DNA of 64,000 bases from assembly GCF_900176365.1 (NCBI RefSeq), contig NZ_FWXY01000020.1, positions 27,947-91,946 on the forward strand. The letters are read 5' to 3'. Origin of the DNA: Desulfocicer vacuolatum DSM 3385 (GTDB lineage: Bacteria > Desulfobacterota > Desulfobacteria > Desulfobacterales > Desulfobacteraceae). The notes beneath the pieces are model-generated. The model saw only the letters and a program-made list of their open reading frames with translations, made no database searches and was not told the DNA's origin. This document shows, piece after piece, positions 42,331-51,471 of the stretch; the stretch's first letter is position 1, and each line of letters starts with the position of its first letter. The position numbers were made by a program, and so were the translations under genes.

Positions 42331-42508
42331 CTTTATGCCACGTTTTTCCATGAAATTCACGAAGTGTCACTGTGGTTAAATAATTTTATATTTTGGAAAA
42401 AGCTTGGTATGATGATGAATAACATCTCTTTTACGGAAACAAATACCATGCTCCATTCCCAAAAAAAATATTTTAAGACTTAACTCGCACACCGCAAAAG
42501 GAGTCGCC

Positions 42509-43702
42509 ATGGGACACTCATTTCTCAAGGATCTGTCTCAACAGGTCCAGGATTTAAAGCGCCAAGGACTTTACAAGGAAGAAAGGATCATCACCTCCCA
42601 GCAGCAGGCGGGTATCACCATCACCGGGGGACAAGAGGTGATTAATTTTTGCGCAAACAATTATTTGGGACTTGCCAACCATCCCGGGGTGATGGCAGCA
42701 GCAAAAGAGGGCATTGACACCTGGGGTTTTGGCATGGCTTCGGTGCGCTTTATCTGTGGCACCCAGAAGGTGCACAAAACTTTGGAAAAAGCCATCAGTG
42801 AATTTTTACACACAGAAGATACCATTCTTTATTCATCCTGTTTTGATGCCAATGGCGGTTTGTTTGAAACCTTGTTCCAGCCCCAGGATGCCATCATCAG
42901 TGATGCGTTGAACCATGCCAGTATCATTGACGGTGTTCGTCTTTGCAAGGCCCATCGGTTTCGGTATAAAAATAATGATATGTCTGATCTTGAAGCTCAA
43001 CTCAAAGCTGCATGGGAACAGGGCTGTCGCCACATTGTGATTGCCACTGACGGCGTTTTTTCCATGGATGGCATCATTGCCAATCTTAAGGGAATCTGTG
43101 ATCTGGCTGATGAATACGATGCCCTGGTCATGGTGGATGATTCCCATGCTGTGGGATTTGTGGGGGAAAAGGGGAGGGGTACCCCTGAGTACTGCGGGGT
43201 CCAGGATCGTGTGGATATTGTCACAGGCACCCTGGGAAAGGCCCTTGGCGGGGCATCGGGTGGCTACACCAGCGGACGAAAAGAGATCATTGCCTGGCTC
43301 AGGCAGCGATCCCGACCCTATCTTTTTTCCAACACCCTGGCACCCACCATTGCAGCGGCCTCATTGAAAATCCTTGAATTACTCAAACAAGGGGATGATC
43401 TGCGTCGTAAATTAAAACAAAACAGTGCCTATTTCAGATCTGAAATGGAAAAATTGGGATTTACCCTGGTGCCCGGGGACCACCCCATTATTCCTGTGAT
43501 GCTTGGAGATGCTGTGCTTGCAGGTAAAATGGCAGAGGGAATGCTTGAACAGGGCATCTATGTGGTGGGATTTTCGTTTCCCGTGGTTCCCCGGGGAGAG
43601 GCCCGCATCCGTACTCAGATGTCTGCGGCCCATGATAAAGCACACATTGATAAAGCCGTTGCCGCCTTTGAAAAAGTGGGGCGAAAACTGGGGGTGATTT
43701 AA
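42509..43702 (+). CDS. kbl: 2-amino-3-ketobutyrate CoA ligase (glycine C-acetyltransferase)
   Basis: 397 residues, alpha-oxoamine synthase family of PLP enzymes, same length as E. coli Kbl. Landmarks: [43 protein letters not shown] and the PLP-lysine region [14 protein letters not shown]. Converts 2-amino-3-oxobutyrate and CoA to glycine and acetyl-CoA, the second step of threonine breakdown. AAAGGAG precedes the ATG. The next gene, tdh, begins on the base after its stop codon. Confidence 0.97.
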   Translation: MGHSFLKDLSQQVQDLKRQGLYKEERIITSQQQAGITITGGQEVINFCANNYLGLANHPGVMAAAKEGIDTWGFGMASVRFICGTQKVHKTLEKAISEFLHTEDTILYSSCFDANGGLFETLFQPQDAIISDALNHASIIDGVRLCKAHRFRYKNNDMSDLEAQLKAAWEQGCRHIVIATDGVFSMDGIIANLKGICDLADEYDALVMVDDSHAVGFVGEKGRGTPEYCGVQDRVDIVTGTLGKALGGASGGYTSGRKEIIAWLRQRSRPYLFSNTLAPTIAAASLKILELLKQGDDLRRKLKQNSAYFRSEMEKLGFTLVPGDHPIIPVMLGDAVLAGKMAEGMLEQGIYVVGFSFPVVPRGEARIRTQMSAAHDKAHIDKAVAAFEKVGRKLGVI

Positions 43703-44734
43703 ATGAAAGCACTTGTCAAAGCAAAACCTGAACCCGGGCTGTGGCTTGAAACGGTGCCGGAACCCACCCATGGGTCTGGTGAAGTTCTCATTAAAATAAA
43801 GAAAACTGCCATCTGCGGCACAGATCTTCATATCTATAACTGGGATGCCTGGTCCCGGAAAACCATTAAAACCCCCATGGTCATCGGTCATGAGTTTGTG
43901 GGAAAAGTGGTGGCCGTGGGAAAAGGGGTAAAAAATTTCAAGCCGGGACAACGGGTGTCCGGGGAAGGGCACATCACCTGTGGAACCTGTCGCAACTGCA
44001 GGGCCGGTAAACGACATCTATGCATTGATACCCATGGTGTGGGGGTGAATCGTATTGGTTGTTTTACAGAATTTTTGGTCATACCGGAAATTAATGTCTA
44101 CCCCATCCCCCCGTGCATTGATGATGAGGTGGGCGCCATTATGGATCCCTATGGAAATGCAGCCCACACCGCCCTTTCCTTTGATTTGGTGGGGGAGGAT
44201 GTGCTCATTACCGGGGCCGGTCCCATTGGTATTATGGCAGCAGCCATGGCCCGGAAAATAGGGGCAAGGCATGTGGTTGTCACCGATGTAAATGATTATC
44301 GTCTGAATCTGGCAAAAAAGTTGGGAGCCACCCGAACGGTGAAAGTGGGCCGGGAAGATCTTCAAGATATTCAAAAGGAACTTGGCATGAAAGAGGGATT
44401 TGATGTGGGCATGGAAATGTCCGGCGTTCCCTCTGCCCTGGATCAGATGATGGAAAACATGAACCACGGCGGCAAGATTGCCATGCTGGGCATATTTGCA
44501 GATAAACCGGTTTTAAATACAGACCTTTTGATTTTTAAAAGCCTTACACTTAAGGGAATTTATGGCAGAGAGATGTTTGAAACCTGGTATAAAATGATCA
44601 ATCTTTTGCAGTCCGGTCTGGACATTGCCCCCATTATTACCCATCGATTTCCTGTGGATGAATTTCAAAAGGGATTTGATGTGATGAACAGCGGCCAGTC
44701 CGGTAAGGTGATTCTTGACTGGTCAAAGGGATGA
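43703..44734 (+). CDS. tdh: L-threonine 3-dehydrogenase
   Basis: 343 residues, zinc-dependent medium-chain dehydrogenase. Catalytic zinc Cys in [24 protein letters not shown], structural zinc cluster [15 protein letters not shown], and the NAD-binding motif [15 protein letters not shown]. Oxidises L-threonine to 2-amino-3-oxobutyrate, which Kbl cleaves. It directly abuts kbl and forms an operon with it; GGGGGTGAT at the end of kbl serves as its ribosome binding site. Confidence 0.97.
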   Translation: MKALVKAKPEPGLWLETVPEPTHGSGEVLIKIKKTAICGTDLHIYNWDAWSRKTIKTPMVIGHEFVGKVVAVGKGVKNFKPGQRVSGEGHITCGTCRNCRAGKRHLCIDTHGVGVNRIGCFTEFLVIPEINVYPIPPCIDDEVGAIMDPYGNAAHTALSFDLVGEDVLITGAGPIGIMAAAMARKIGARHVVVTDVNDYRLNLAKKLGATRTVKVGREDLQDIQKELGMKEGFDVGMEMSGVPSALDQMMENMNHGGKIAMLGIFADKPVLNTDLLIFKSLTLKGIYGREMFETWYKMINLLQSGLDIAPIITHRFPVDEFQKGFDVMNSGQSGKVILDWSKG

Positions 44735-44859
44735 TCCATGGGTTCTCATTGCTTTAAAGGTGTGATATAGAATTTAAAAAAATTCCCGGAATACAACTCC
44801 GTCCGGGATGGACAAAGCGGGAACCGTTCTGAAAATCATATCTGGAAGGCAAAAAAACA

Positions 44860-46224
44860 ATGAAAGTAATAAAAATAGGTGGGGGATGTTTAAAGGGGGA
44901 GGCCGTTGTCTCCAGTATTGTGGCGCTGATTATTCAGCGGGGCCGGGGGAACGTGTTTGTTCTATCAGCCCTGTCCGGCATCACAGATAAATTGATGAAC
45001 GGCATTGAAATTGCCATGGCTGACGAAGATAATATTCCTTCATTGGTTGATGAAATTCGTCGGGAGCATCTTGGCCTTGCCCGTCATTTAATAGCCTCTG
45101 AAACAGATTTAAAGGCTTTGGAAGAAGAGTTTGAACCTCATTTTTTAAAGATTGAGCGATATTTTTTTGGTATCAGTTTCACCCGGGAAGCCACCCCCCG
45201 CATGCAGGACATCATTGTCAGTTATGGAGAACGTCTTTCTGTAATTCTCATGGCAAAGGTGCTTAAAAGCCATGGGGAAGATGCCCATTACATCATGCCC
45301 CGGGACGCAGGTATTATCACCGACGGTCGATTTGCCGATGCCACGGCAAACATGCCCATAACCTCAAAAAATATGCAGAAAAACGTGTTACCCATGATGA
45401 CGGAGCGTACTATTTTGTTTGTTCCCGGTTTTTTCGGTATCAGTGAAACCGGGGAAGTCACCACATTTGGCCGGGGGGGCAGCGATTATTCTGCGGCTGT
45501 TGTAGCTGCTGCCATGAAGGCGGATATCCTTGAAATCTGGAAAGACACTGAGGGGTTTATGACGGCAGACCCCCGGAACATCCCCGAGGCAAAACTGATT
45601 TCAATCCTCAGCTATGAAGAGGCATCGGAACTTGCCTATTCAGGAGCATCCATTCTCCATCCCAGAACCGTGGAGCCGGTGCGTAAATCAGGCATAAACA
45701 TTGCCATCAAAAATACTTTAAACCCCGATGGACCCGGAAGTCTCATCACTGAACAGGCAGTGCATGATAAAAATGTTATTAAAAGCATTTCCCATTCCAT
45801 GGACATTGCCGTTTTAAAGGTGTATGCGTCCGGTGTGGGGCTGCGTCAGGGCATACTTGCCCACATTGCCGGAACACTTGCAAAGGCCGGTATCAATATC
45901 AAATCCGTTGTTACCTCCCAGACCTGTATCAGTCTGCTTTTATCCAGAAAAGACATTGAGCGTGCCCACAGGGTGATTCTGGAGGTAAAACCGCGTCTTT
46001 TCAGGGAGTCTGAGCAAGTGACAGATACGGCACTTATCAGTGTGGTGGGGGATGGTCTTCACAATCACCGGGGCATTGCGGCTCGGTGTTTTACTGCCGT
46101 GTCCCAGGTGGATGTCAACATTGAAATGATTTCCTTTGGACCTTCCAAGGCGGCGCTTTATTTTCTTGTCCATGAAACAGATCTTGAAAAAACCATGGCG
46201 GCCCTGCATTCACAGTTTGTTTGA
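44860..46224 (+). CDS. aspartate kinase
   Basis: 454 residues. N-terminal amino acid kinase domain (VIKIGGGCLKG, FVLSALSGITDKLMNGI, FGRGGSDYSAAVVAAA, WKDTEGFMTADPR) and two C-terminal ACT domains (from about residue 320, VYASGVGLRQGILAHIAG and ISVVGDGLHNHRGIAARCF) for feedback control by amino acids. Phosphorylates aspartate in the lysine/threonine/methionine pathway. It belongs to the long monofunctional type (LysC/AK III-like) rather than the two-subunit Bacillus form. GGAAGG precedes the ATG. Located 125 bp after tdh. Confidence 0.93.
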   Translation: MKVIKIGGGCLKGEAVVSSIVALIIQRGRGNVFVLSALSGITDKLMNGIEIAMADEDNIPSLVDEIRREHLGLARHLIASETDLKALEEEFEPHFLKIERYFFGISFTREATPRMQDIIVSYGERLSVILMAKVLKSHGEDAHYIMPRDAGIITDGRFADATANMPITSKNMQKNVLPMMTERTILFVPGFFGISETGEVTTFGRGGSDYSAAVVAAAMKADILEIWKDTEGFMTADPRNIPEAKLISILSYEEASELAYSGASILHPRTVEPVRKSGINIAIKNTLNPDGPGSLITEQAVHDKNVIKSISHSMDIAVLKVYASGVGLRQGILAHIAGTLAKAGINIKSVVTSQTCISLLLSRKDIERAHRVILEVKPRLFRESEQVTDTALISVVGDGLHNHRGIAARCFTAVSQVDVNIEMISFGPSKAALYFLVHETDLEKTMAALHSQFV

Positions 46225-46322
46225 TTTTTACAAAAAGGCATAACATTGGGGGCGGGCTTACATTGTTGTCGTCCCCCAATTTATCCAGAGGACGGAGTAT
46301 CTGGATACCAGAGAGGATAAAA

Positions 46323-46613
46323 ATGGCAACGCCGAGGATAAAAATAAAATTGAATCTCCAATATCATTGCATAGAGACAGAGATAAAAAAATTATATAAT
46401 CGTCGGGTATCCATGGGGCTTAAAAAAGGGCTCACCAATGAATTGGAAAGGGAAATTGAAGGATTGAAAACGGCCCTTGAAACCTTTGATTTCAGAAGAT
46501 TAAGATCTCAACACCGACAACTTGCCGGTGGCAAAAATCAATGGGCCATTCTCAATGTTGATCATCATGGTATACCGGAAATTGATTTGCCGATTGCCAA
46601 ACAGGGTAAATGA
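46323..46613 (+). CDS. small hypothetical protein
   Basis: 96 residues, not recognised. Basic, starts MATPRIKIKLNLQYHC, with a helical middle (LTNELEREIEGLKTALETFD). GAGAGGA lies about 6 nt before the ATG at 46323, which supports this start over the longer frame reaching back to the end of the aspartate kinase gene. No signal peptide or membrane segment. It ends one base before the convergent UspA stop. Confidence 0.6.
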   Translation: MATPRIKIKLNLQYHCIETEIKKLYNRRVSMGLKKGLTNELEREIEGLKTALETFDFRRLRSQHRQLAGGKNQWAILNVDHHGIPEIDLPIAKQGK

Positions 46614-46614
46614 G

Positions 46615-47136
46615 TTATGACTCATCATCTGCCGGCGGGATCATCATGACCGGAATTCTGGATCGTTTTAAAATGCTTTTGGTACGACTTCCAAGGGATT
46701 TCGAGTCTGAAAAAATGGTTTTGTTGGATCCCAGTATAATAAGATCACACTCTTCTTCCTGGGCGGTTTCCAGAATGGTATCGACCACATGGCCGTCTTT
46801 GACTAAAATATTTTCAACAACGTATCTGTACTCTTCATTTTGGGCAGTATCGGAAAAGGTGCCAAGGGCTTGATGGATGGTGGACAACTCATTTTTTTTG
46901 CCGATGAGGGTGGCCCTTGCATCGTGGGCATGTTTGGTGTGCAGCAATTCCCACTGCTCTTTGCCAAGCAGGCCCTTAAGTCTTGAATCCAGTGATTCAG
47001 GAACGCTTTCCATGACATGCAAAAGGGTAATTGCCCCTTCGTAACGGGTGGCAAGATTTGCAGCATATGCAAAGGCATGCCTACAGTTATTGGTCAGGTC
47101 CGTTGCAAATAAAATTTTCTTAAAATCTCCCTTCAT
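46615..47136 (-). CDS. universal stress protein, UspA family
   Basis: 173 residues. Starts KKILFATDLTNNCRHAFAYA, has ITLLHVMES and ends CDLIILGSN ... SRIPVMMIPP, the Usp fold. The ATP-binding glycine motif near the C-terminus is only partly conserved (GSNKTIFSDSKSLGS), so nucleotide binding is uncertain. A 40-residue insertion between strands (around LLGKEQWELLHTKHAHD) makes it longer than the minimal 140-residue form. GAGGAGAG precedes the ATG. Monocistronic. Confidence 0.87.
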   Translation of the reverse strand: MKGDFKKILFATDLTNNCRHAFAYAANLATRYEGAITLLHVMESVPESLDSRLKGLLGKEQWELLHTKHAHDARATLIGKKNELSTIHQALGTFSDTAQNEEYRYVVENILVKDGHVVDTILETAQEEECDLIILGSNKTIFSDSKSLGSRTKSILKRSRIPVMMIPPADDES

Positions 47137-47278
47137 GATCTCTCCTCTTAGTATTTTGGGGTATTATTTTTTAAGTGTCGATAATTTGTTAAAATTTATA
47201 TTGTGGTGCAATATGCTTTTTATTTCGTATTTGTCAATGCCAATATGGCATTAAATGTTGAAAAACATCATTTAATTC

Positions 47279-47425
47279 CTCTTTCGGGCTTCATTTCAGT
47301 GTGCCGACGGGGTCAGGCTTTTGTTATTGATGTTATCAACCAAGGCCTTTGCCAACGAAAAAAGCCTCGATAATGTCAATAACGAAAGCCTGACCTCACC
47401 CGAAATGCGAACACCGAAAGTTGAG
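47279..47425 (-). repeat. R1 element copy 3 (partly deleted)
   Basis: 147 bp in reverse orientation. Left terminus degenerate (CTCTTTCGG), right terminus CCGAAAGTTGAG intact; flanks TTAATTCC / TTAATTCT match in 7 of 8 positions. It lacks about 31 bp near its left end but keeps both hairpin arms. Confidence 0.88.
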
Positions 47426-47489
47426 TTAATTCTTTGCTGTGGCATCTCAAGGTGTTCACAGACCCGGGCATGGTAAGCTCATCACGGTG

Positions 47490-48206
47490 TTACAGGGCCA
47501 GGTGAATGGCGAAGACAATAACCCATAAAAGCAACAAAATTGTCATACCCATTAACCCCATGGAAACCAGATAGTGCCACCCGGCTTCTTTTTTTGTTTC
47601 ATGGTATCCCAACAGCCATCCCAGGCCGATTCCGGCAATCAGCCCCCCACCATGCCCCCAGTTATTAATGCCGGGAATGGCAAAACCAAAGATAATAAGG
47701 CTGAACACCCACCCCATGGTCTGCTTGTAAACGGCCTGGCCAAAGATACCTCCCCTGGTTTTCCCATAGTATAGTGTGGCCCCGATGAGGCCGCAGATGG
47801 ATGCCGACGCGCCAATGGTAACACTGACTCCGGCAACATAGGATAAATAAAATCCCGCGATACCGCTTACGGTGTATATAATGAACATCCGGTGGTGGCC
47901 ATAGGTCTCCATGACCAGATGCCCGATCTGTACCAGGGCCGTCATGTTAAAAATAATGTGTAAAAGGCTTCCATGGAGCCAGCTTGCCGTGATCAAAGAC
48001 CACCATTCCCGGTAATGGTCAATGGGGACGGTACCAGTGGCACCCATGAAAATCAAGGTATTGGTGGAAGGGGAAAGGGCGGTAAATGGATTGATGGAAA
48101 AGTTGGTGTAACGACCACTGACTACAAGGGTTGCCAGAAACATGAGCCCATTAAGCCCTATGATGGCCCGGATCAACTGATGGGAAGTGGGGCTGGGAAA
48201 ACGCAT
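47490..48206 (-). CDS. rhomboid-family intramembrane serine protease
   Basis: 238 residues, six to seven membrane segments. Catalytic Ser in TIGASASICGLIGA and catalytic His in NNWGHGGGLIAGIG; the HGSLLHIIFNM block contains the conserved His-x3-His-x3-Asn type histidines. Cleaves membrane proteins within or near the bilayer; substrate unknown. GGAGG lies 14 nt before the ATG, rather far. The upstream gene of the pair (48235-48918) ends 28 bp before it. Confidence 0.9.
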   Translation of the reverse strand: MRFPSPTSHQLIRAIIGLNGLMFLATLVVSGRYTNFSINPFTALSPSTNTLIFMGATGTVPIDHYREWWSLITASWLHGSLLHIIFNMTALVQIGHLVMETYGHHRMFIIYTVSGIAGFYLSYVAGVSVTIGASASICGLIGATLYYGKTRGGIFGQAVYKQTMGWVFSLIIFGFAIPGINNWGHGGGLIAGIGLGWLLGYHETKKEAGWHYLVSMGLMGMTILLLLWVIVFAIHLAL

Positions 48207-48234
48207 TGGTGGATGGAATCCTCCGAAAAACCGG

Positions 48235-48918
48235 TTATTGCGTTGGATCTTGGGTTACAGGCTGCTCAATTTTTACGGCATTGAGGTATTCTTTGATACC
48301 GCCCAGGGTCATGGTGAATAATTTTGTACCGGTGAGGATCACCGCCGCATTATCATGGCATTGGCAGGCATCAGCAAAGGCCGGACCCATGACCCAGGAG
48401 GGATCGGTTCCTTCTGTTGTGTTTTGTTTCATGACGGCAACATAATTATCCATGCGTTGTTTAAGAATGGCAAAGTAGTCCACCTCCTGTCCAGTGGCGG
48501 TGGCGGTGACCTGGGAGATATTCTGGGCAATTTCCTGGATATTGTTCCAGAACAGCTGGTTGAGATTTCTTTTAAGGGGCTCTTCCGTCATATAAAAAGA
48601 GATTCCCCAGCCCACACTTAATATCTTTAAAATCTGAAGTTCATACTCCACACAGGTCATATCAACACTGTCATCCACCGGGGTGGCTTTGAGCAATGTT
48701 TTTAAATCATCCCGGTTGATGGCAAAGGTTGCCAGATTTTCTGCAAATTTATAGATGTTGATCGGTTCCATGGTTGCCTGCCCCATTATTCCCTCTTTTT
48801 TTTCCGTTGCATACAATTCAATAACCATGTCATAATATCTGTCATGGGTAAATATTCGTTCGGTACCCCCGTCTTTACTTTTGGGTCCGCTCATCCCCCC
48901 TAACACCTTATATGCCAT
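48235..48918 (-). CDS. hypothetical cytoplasmic protein
   Basis: 227 residues, not recognised. Mostly helical by composition, no signal peptide or membrane segment. Several Cys/His residues occur late (DACQCHDN) and near residue 89 (VDMTCVEYE), without a clear motif. It precedes the rhomboid gene in the same direction and may be a partner or substrate-related factor; nothing in the sequence proves this. The Shine-Dalgarno before the ATG is weak. Confidence 0.6.
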   Translation of the reverse strand: MAYKVLGGMSGPKSKDGGTERIFTHDRYYDMVIELYATEKKEGIMGQATMEPINIYKFAENLATFAINRDDLKTLLKATPVDDSVDMTCVEYELQILKILSVGWGISFYMTEEPLKRNLNQLFWNNIQEIAQNISQVTATATGQEVDYFAILKQRMDNYVAVMKQNTTEGTDPSWVMGPAFADACQCHDNAAVILTGTKLFTMTLGGIKEYLNAVKIEQPVTQDPTQ

Positions 48919-49069
48919 GTCGTTCTGATCAGGCCAATGTTGGGGACCGGTGAAACAATTATGTTCCCAAACCGGATATTTACTGCCATGACGCCCCAGC
49001 GTCTATATCATTTTAAATGAATAAAGTAAATGTCATCCACCTTCCGACATTCTAATTTTGGAGCATTTT

Positions 49070-49300
49070 GTGATATCTGTTGATTTAAATTTATTTGCTA
49101 CTCTGAGATCTTTTTTACCCGACTCTCCCAAAACAATGACCGTTCCTCCGGGGACCTGTGTCATGGATTTGGTAACACAGCTTGCCATTCCTGAAGAAGA
49201 TGTGAAGTTGATTTTTATTAATGGCAAAAAAGAAGCGCTTTCCTATGTGCTACAAGACAATGACCGGGTGGGAATATTTCCACCTGTTGGGGGGGGATAA
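49070..49300 (+). CDS. MoaD/ThiS-family sulfur carrier protein
   Basis: 76 residues. Beta-grasp fold: ISVDLNLFATLRSFLP, a turn, VMDLVTQLAIP, IFINGKKEAL and the end RVGIFPPVGGG, whose terminal Gly-Gly-Gly provides the GG tail for adenylation and thiocarboxylation. The GTG at 49070 has GGAG 6 nt upstream and begins the protein as typical MoaD proteins do; a TTG at 49058 is the longer alternative. The E1-like ThiF/MoeB gene starts 3 bp after its stop, so the pair is a carrier with its activating enzyme. Confidence 0.85.
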   Translation: MISVDLNLFATLRSFLPDSPKTMTVPPGTCVMDLVTQLAIPEEDVKLIFINGKKEALSYVLQDNDRVGIFPPVGGG

Positions 49301-49303
49301 TCA

Positions 49304-50008
49304 TTGAAACCGCCGGTAATGTCAAGATATGCAAGAAATTTCCAATCCATAAGCCATAAAGAACAGGAGCGCCTTGCCGGTGCCAGGGTATGCGTTGTGG
49401 GTCTTGGGGGCCTGGGAGGCGGGGTGGTGGAGATGCTGGCCCGCATTGGTGTGGGAACCCTGGACCTGGTGGATGGAGATTGTTTTGATGAAACCAATCT
49501 TAATCGCCAGCTTCTTTCCACGGAAAAAAAACTGGGCGTTTCCAAGGCCACTGTGGCCCGGGAGCGGGTGGCTGCCATTAATTCCACCATAAAGGTCAAT
49601 GCCTTTAATGCGTTTCTAACCCGGGAAAATGCCCACAAAATTATGGGACAGGCCCAGGTGGCAGTGGATTGTCTGGATTCCATTTCCCATCGATTTTTGC
49701 TTCAGGAATTTGCACAGATTCGCAATATTCCCCTTGTTTCCGGTGCCATTGCCGGTTCCACAGGACAGGTAACGGTTATTTTCCCTGATGATCCGGGCTT
49801 TAAATTAATTTATGGAGATCCCCGGGACAATAAAGAATCGGGCATTGAAGCGCAATTGGGAAATCTTGCCCATTGTGCCCTTATGGTGGCCTCTTTGCAG
49901 TCTTCAGAGGTGGTCAAGGTACTGCTGGGACGGGGCGAGATTCTTCGAAATCGTTTGCTCATCTGTGACCTCATGAGCAACACCTTTGAAGTCATGCAAC
50001 TGGTATAA
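49304..50008 (+). CDS. ThiF/MoeB/HesA-family E1-like adenylyltransferase
   Basis: 234 residues. Nucleotide-binding GLGGLGGGVVEMLARIGVG, DGDCFDETNLNRQLL with the conserved Asp/Asn/Arg, and DCLDSISHRFLL. It lacks the paired zinc cysteines and rhodanese domain of some MoeB forms, so it is the short ThiF type that activates the GG tail of the MoaD-like carrier encoded just upstream. The TTG at 49304 has GGGGGGGA 6 nt before it; the ATG at 49319 (MSRYARNF) is an alternative. The sulfur may go to molybdopterin, thiamine or cysteine/methionine; not decidable here. Confidence 0.87.
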   Translation: MKPPVMSRYARNFQSISHKEQERLAGARVCVVGLGGLGGGVVEMLARIGVGTLDLVDGDCFDETNLNRQLLSTEKKLGVSKATVARERVAAINSTIKVNAFNAFLTRENAHKIMGQAQVAVDCLDSISHRFLLQEFAQIRNIPLVSGAIAGSTGQVTVIFPDDPGFKLIYGDPRDNKESGIEAQLGNLAHCALMVASLQSSEVVKVLLGRGEILRNRLLICDLMSNTFEVMQLV

Positions 50009-50049
50009 CCCACATGTCCCGGCGGACACAACGAATATAGAAAATGGCA

Positions 50050-50161
50050 TTATGCCGCCCCCCCGAGGGGCAATGGGCCCGGCCGGAACTGTAGACAGCT
50101 CAATTGGCCGGTTCCCATTGCCCCTCGGGGGGGCTCTGCCGTGGTAAACCTGGAGACTGCA
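50050..50161. repeat. R3 palindromic repeat copy with R2 fragment
   Basis: GCCCCCCCGAGGGGCAATGG pairs with CCATTGCCCCTCGGGGGGGC, with the hallmark GAACTGTAGACAGCTCAA at the centre. A truncated R2 piece (ACTGCCACGGGCAGA) follows at about 50164-50190. The sirtuin frame reads back into this repeat. Confidence 0.88.
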
Positions 50162-50218
50162 TTGTATATAACTGCCACGGGCAGAACTTATTCTGATAAA
50201 AACAGGGAGATTGAAATT

Positions 50219-50962
50219 GTGGGCAATAAAGATTATGAAGAGGCAGCAAGGTTAATCCGGGACGCAACCCGGGCCGTGGCCTTTACCGGGGCCGGTATCT
50301 CTGTGGAGAGTGGCATTCCCCCTTTTCGGGGGGAAAATGGATTGTGGAACAAGTATGATCCTGCCACCTTTGATATTTCCTATTTCCATGAATATCCGTC
50401 CCACTCCTGGGAAGTGATGCGGGATATTTTTTATGAATTGTTTGGCCGGGTCAAACCCAATGCGGCCCATTATATTCTGGCGGAGATGGAAGCCAGGAAA
50501 CTGATCCACGGGGTGATCACCCAGAATGTGGACAGTCTCCACCATGATGCCGGAAATAAAACCATCCATGAGTTCCACGGCTCTTTAAGAAAATTACTTT
50601 GCCTTAACTGCGGCAGGCTCACCAAGGTGGAAAATGTAGATCTGGCCTGCCTGCCCCCCAAATGTGTCAAATGCGGGGGACTGTTAAAACCCAATGCCGT
50701 TTTTTTTGGAGAGTCCATCCCCGGCCATGCCCACCGGGCTGCCTTTGGGGAAGCGGACAAAGCCGATCTTTTCATCATTGTGGGTACCACCGGAGAGGTG
50801 GCCCCTGCCAACATGATTCCCCGGCTGGCCCGGGAAAACGGTGCAAAAATCATTGAGATCAACACGGAACCGTCGAGCTACACTGATTTTGTGACCCATA
50901 TTTTTCTCCAGGGAAAGGCCACCGCCGTCCTGGAGCAACTAATGCAAACCATTGAAACCTGA
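50219..50962 (+). CDS. NAD-dependent protein deacylase, sirtuin (Sir2/CobB family)
   Basis: 247 residues. NAD-binding GAGISVESGIPPFRG, the TQNVDSLHHDAGN catalytic loop, FHGS with the catalytic His, a zinc ribbon (CLNC ... CVKC) and VVGTTGEVAPAN. Removes acyl groups from lysines using NAD. The GTG at 50219 is chosen because AGGGAG lies 9 nt before it; the in-frame extension back to 50141 is R2/R3 repeat sequence. In the zinc ribbon and loop it resembles the bacterial class III/U sirtuins. The HIT protein gene follows 61 bp downstream. Confidence 0.92.
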   Translation: MGNKDYEEAARLIRDATRAVAFTGAGISVESGIPPFRGENGLWNKYDPATFDISYFHEYPSHSWEVMRDIFYELFGRVKPNAAHYILAEMEARKLIHGVITQNVDSLHHDAGNKTIHEFHGSLRKLLCLNCGRLTKVENVDLACLPPKCVKCGGLLKPNAVFFGESIPGHAHRAAFGEADKADLFIIVGTTGEVAPANMIPRLARENGAKIIEINTEPSSYTDFVTHIFLQGKATAVLEQLMQTIET

Positions 50963-51023
50963 AAACGGTATTGGGTTTTTCATGCTTTGAAGACTTGACC
51001 TCATATTTAAAAAGGAGAATGAA

Positions 51024-51359
51024 ATGACAGAAGATTGCCTGTTTTGCAAAATAGTTAAAGGTGAAATTCCATCGGAATTTCTATATGAAGATGACATGTG
51101 CGTGGTATTCAGGGATATCAATCCCCATGCCCCGGTCCATCTGCTCATTGTACCCAGACAGCACATCAGAAGTATCAATGATCTCACCGAAGCAGATGCA
51201 GAAATTGTTGCAAAAATGCATATGGTGGCCCGGGACATGGCCAAAAAAGAAGGGGTTGACACATCTGGATACAAACTTCTTTTTAATGTGGAAAAGGGCG
51301 GTGGACAGGTGATTTTTCATCTTCACCTTCACCTGCTCGGAGGGTGGGAAGAGAAATAA
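51024..51359 (+). CDS. HIT-family nucleotide-binding protein (HinT-like)
   Basis: 111 residues, usual HinT size. Begins DCLFCKIVKGEIPSEFLYED with the two Cys of the zinc-binding subtype, and ends HLHLHLLGGW, the histidine triad H-x-H-x-H. HinT hydrolyses nucleoside phosphoramidates and acyl-adenylates. AAGGAG lies before the ATG. It follows the sirtuin gene and precedes the glycogen operon, all in one direction. Confidence 0.95.
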   Translation: MTEDCLFCKIVKGEIPSEFLYEDDMCVVFRDINPHAPVHLLIVPRQHIRSINDLTEADAEIVAKMHMVARDMAKKEGVDTSGYKLLFNVEKGGGQVIFHLHLHLLGGWEEK

Positions 51360-51471
51360 TAAGGTACTGACATATCAGGGGAAATCGCCTGTAACTGCTG
51401 ATAAATGAAAAAACAGATCAACAAGGGACGATTCCCCGGTAAAGTTGCTGATTTCATTGGGAGGGGGAACC

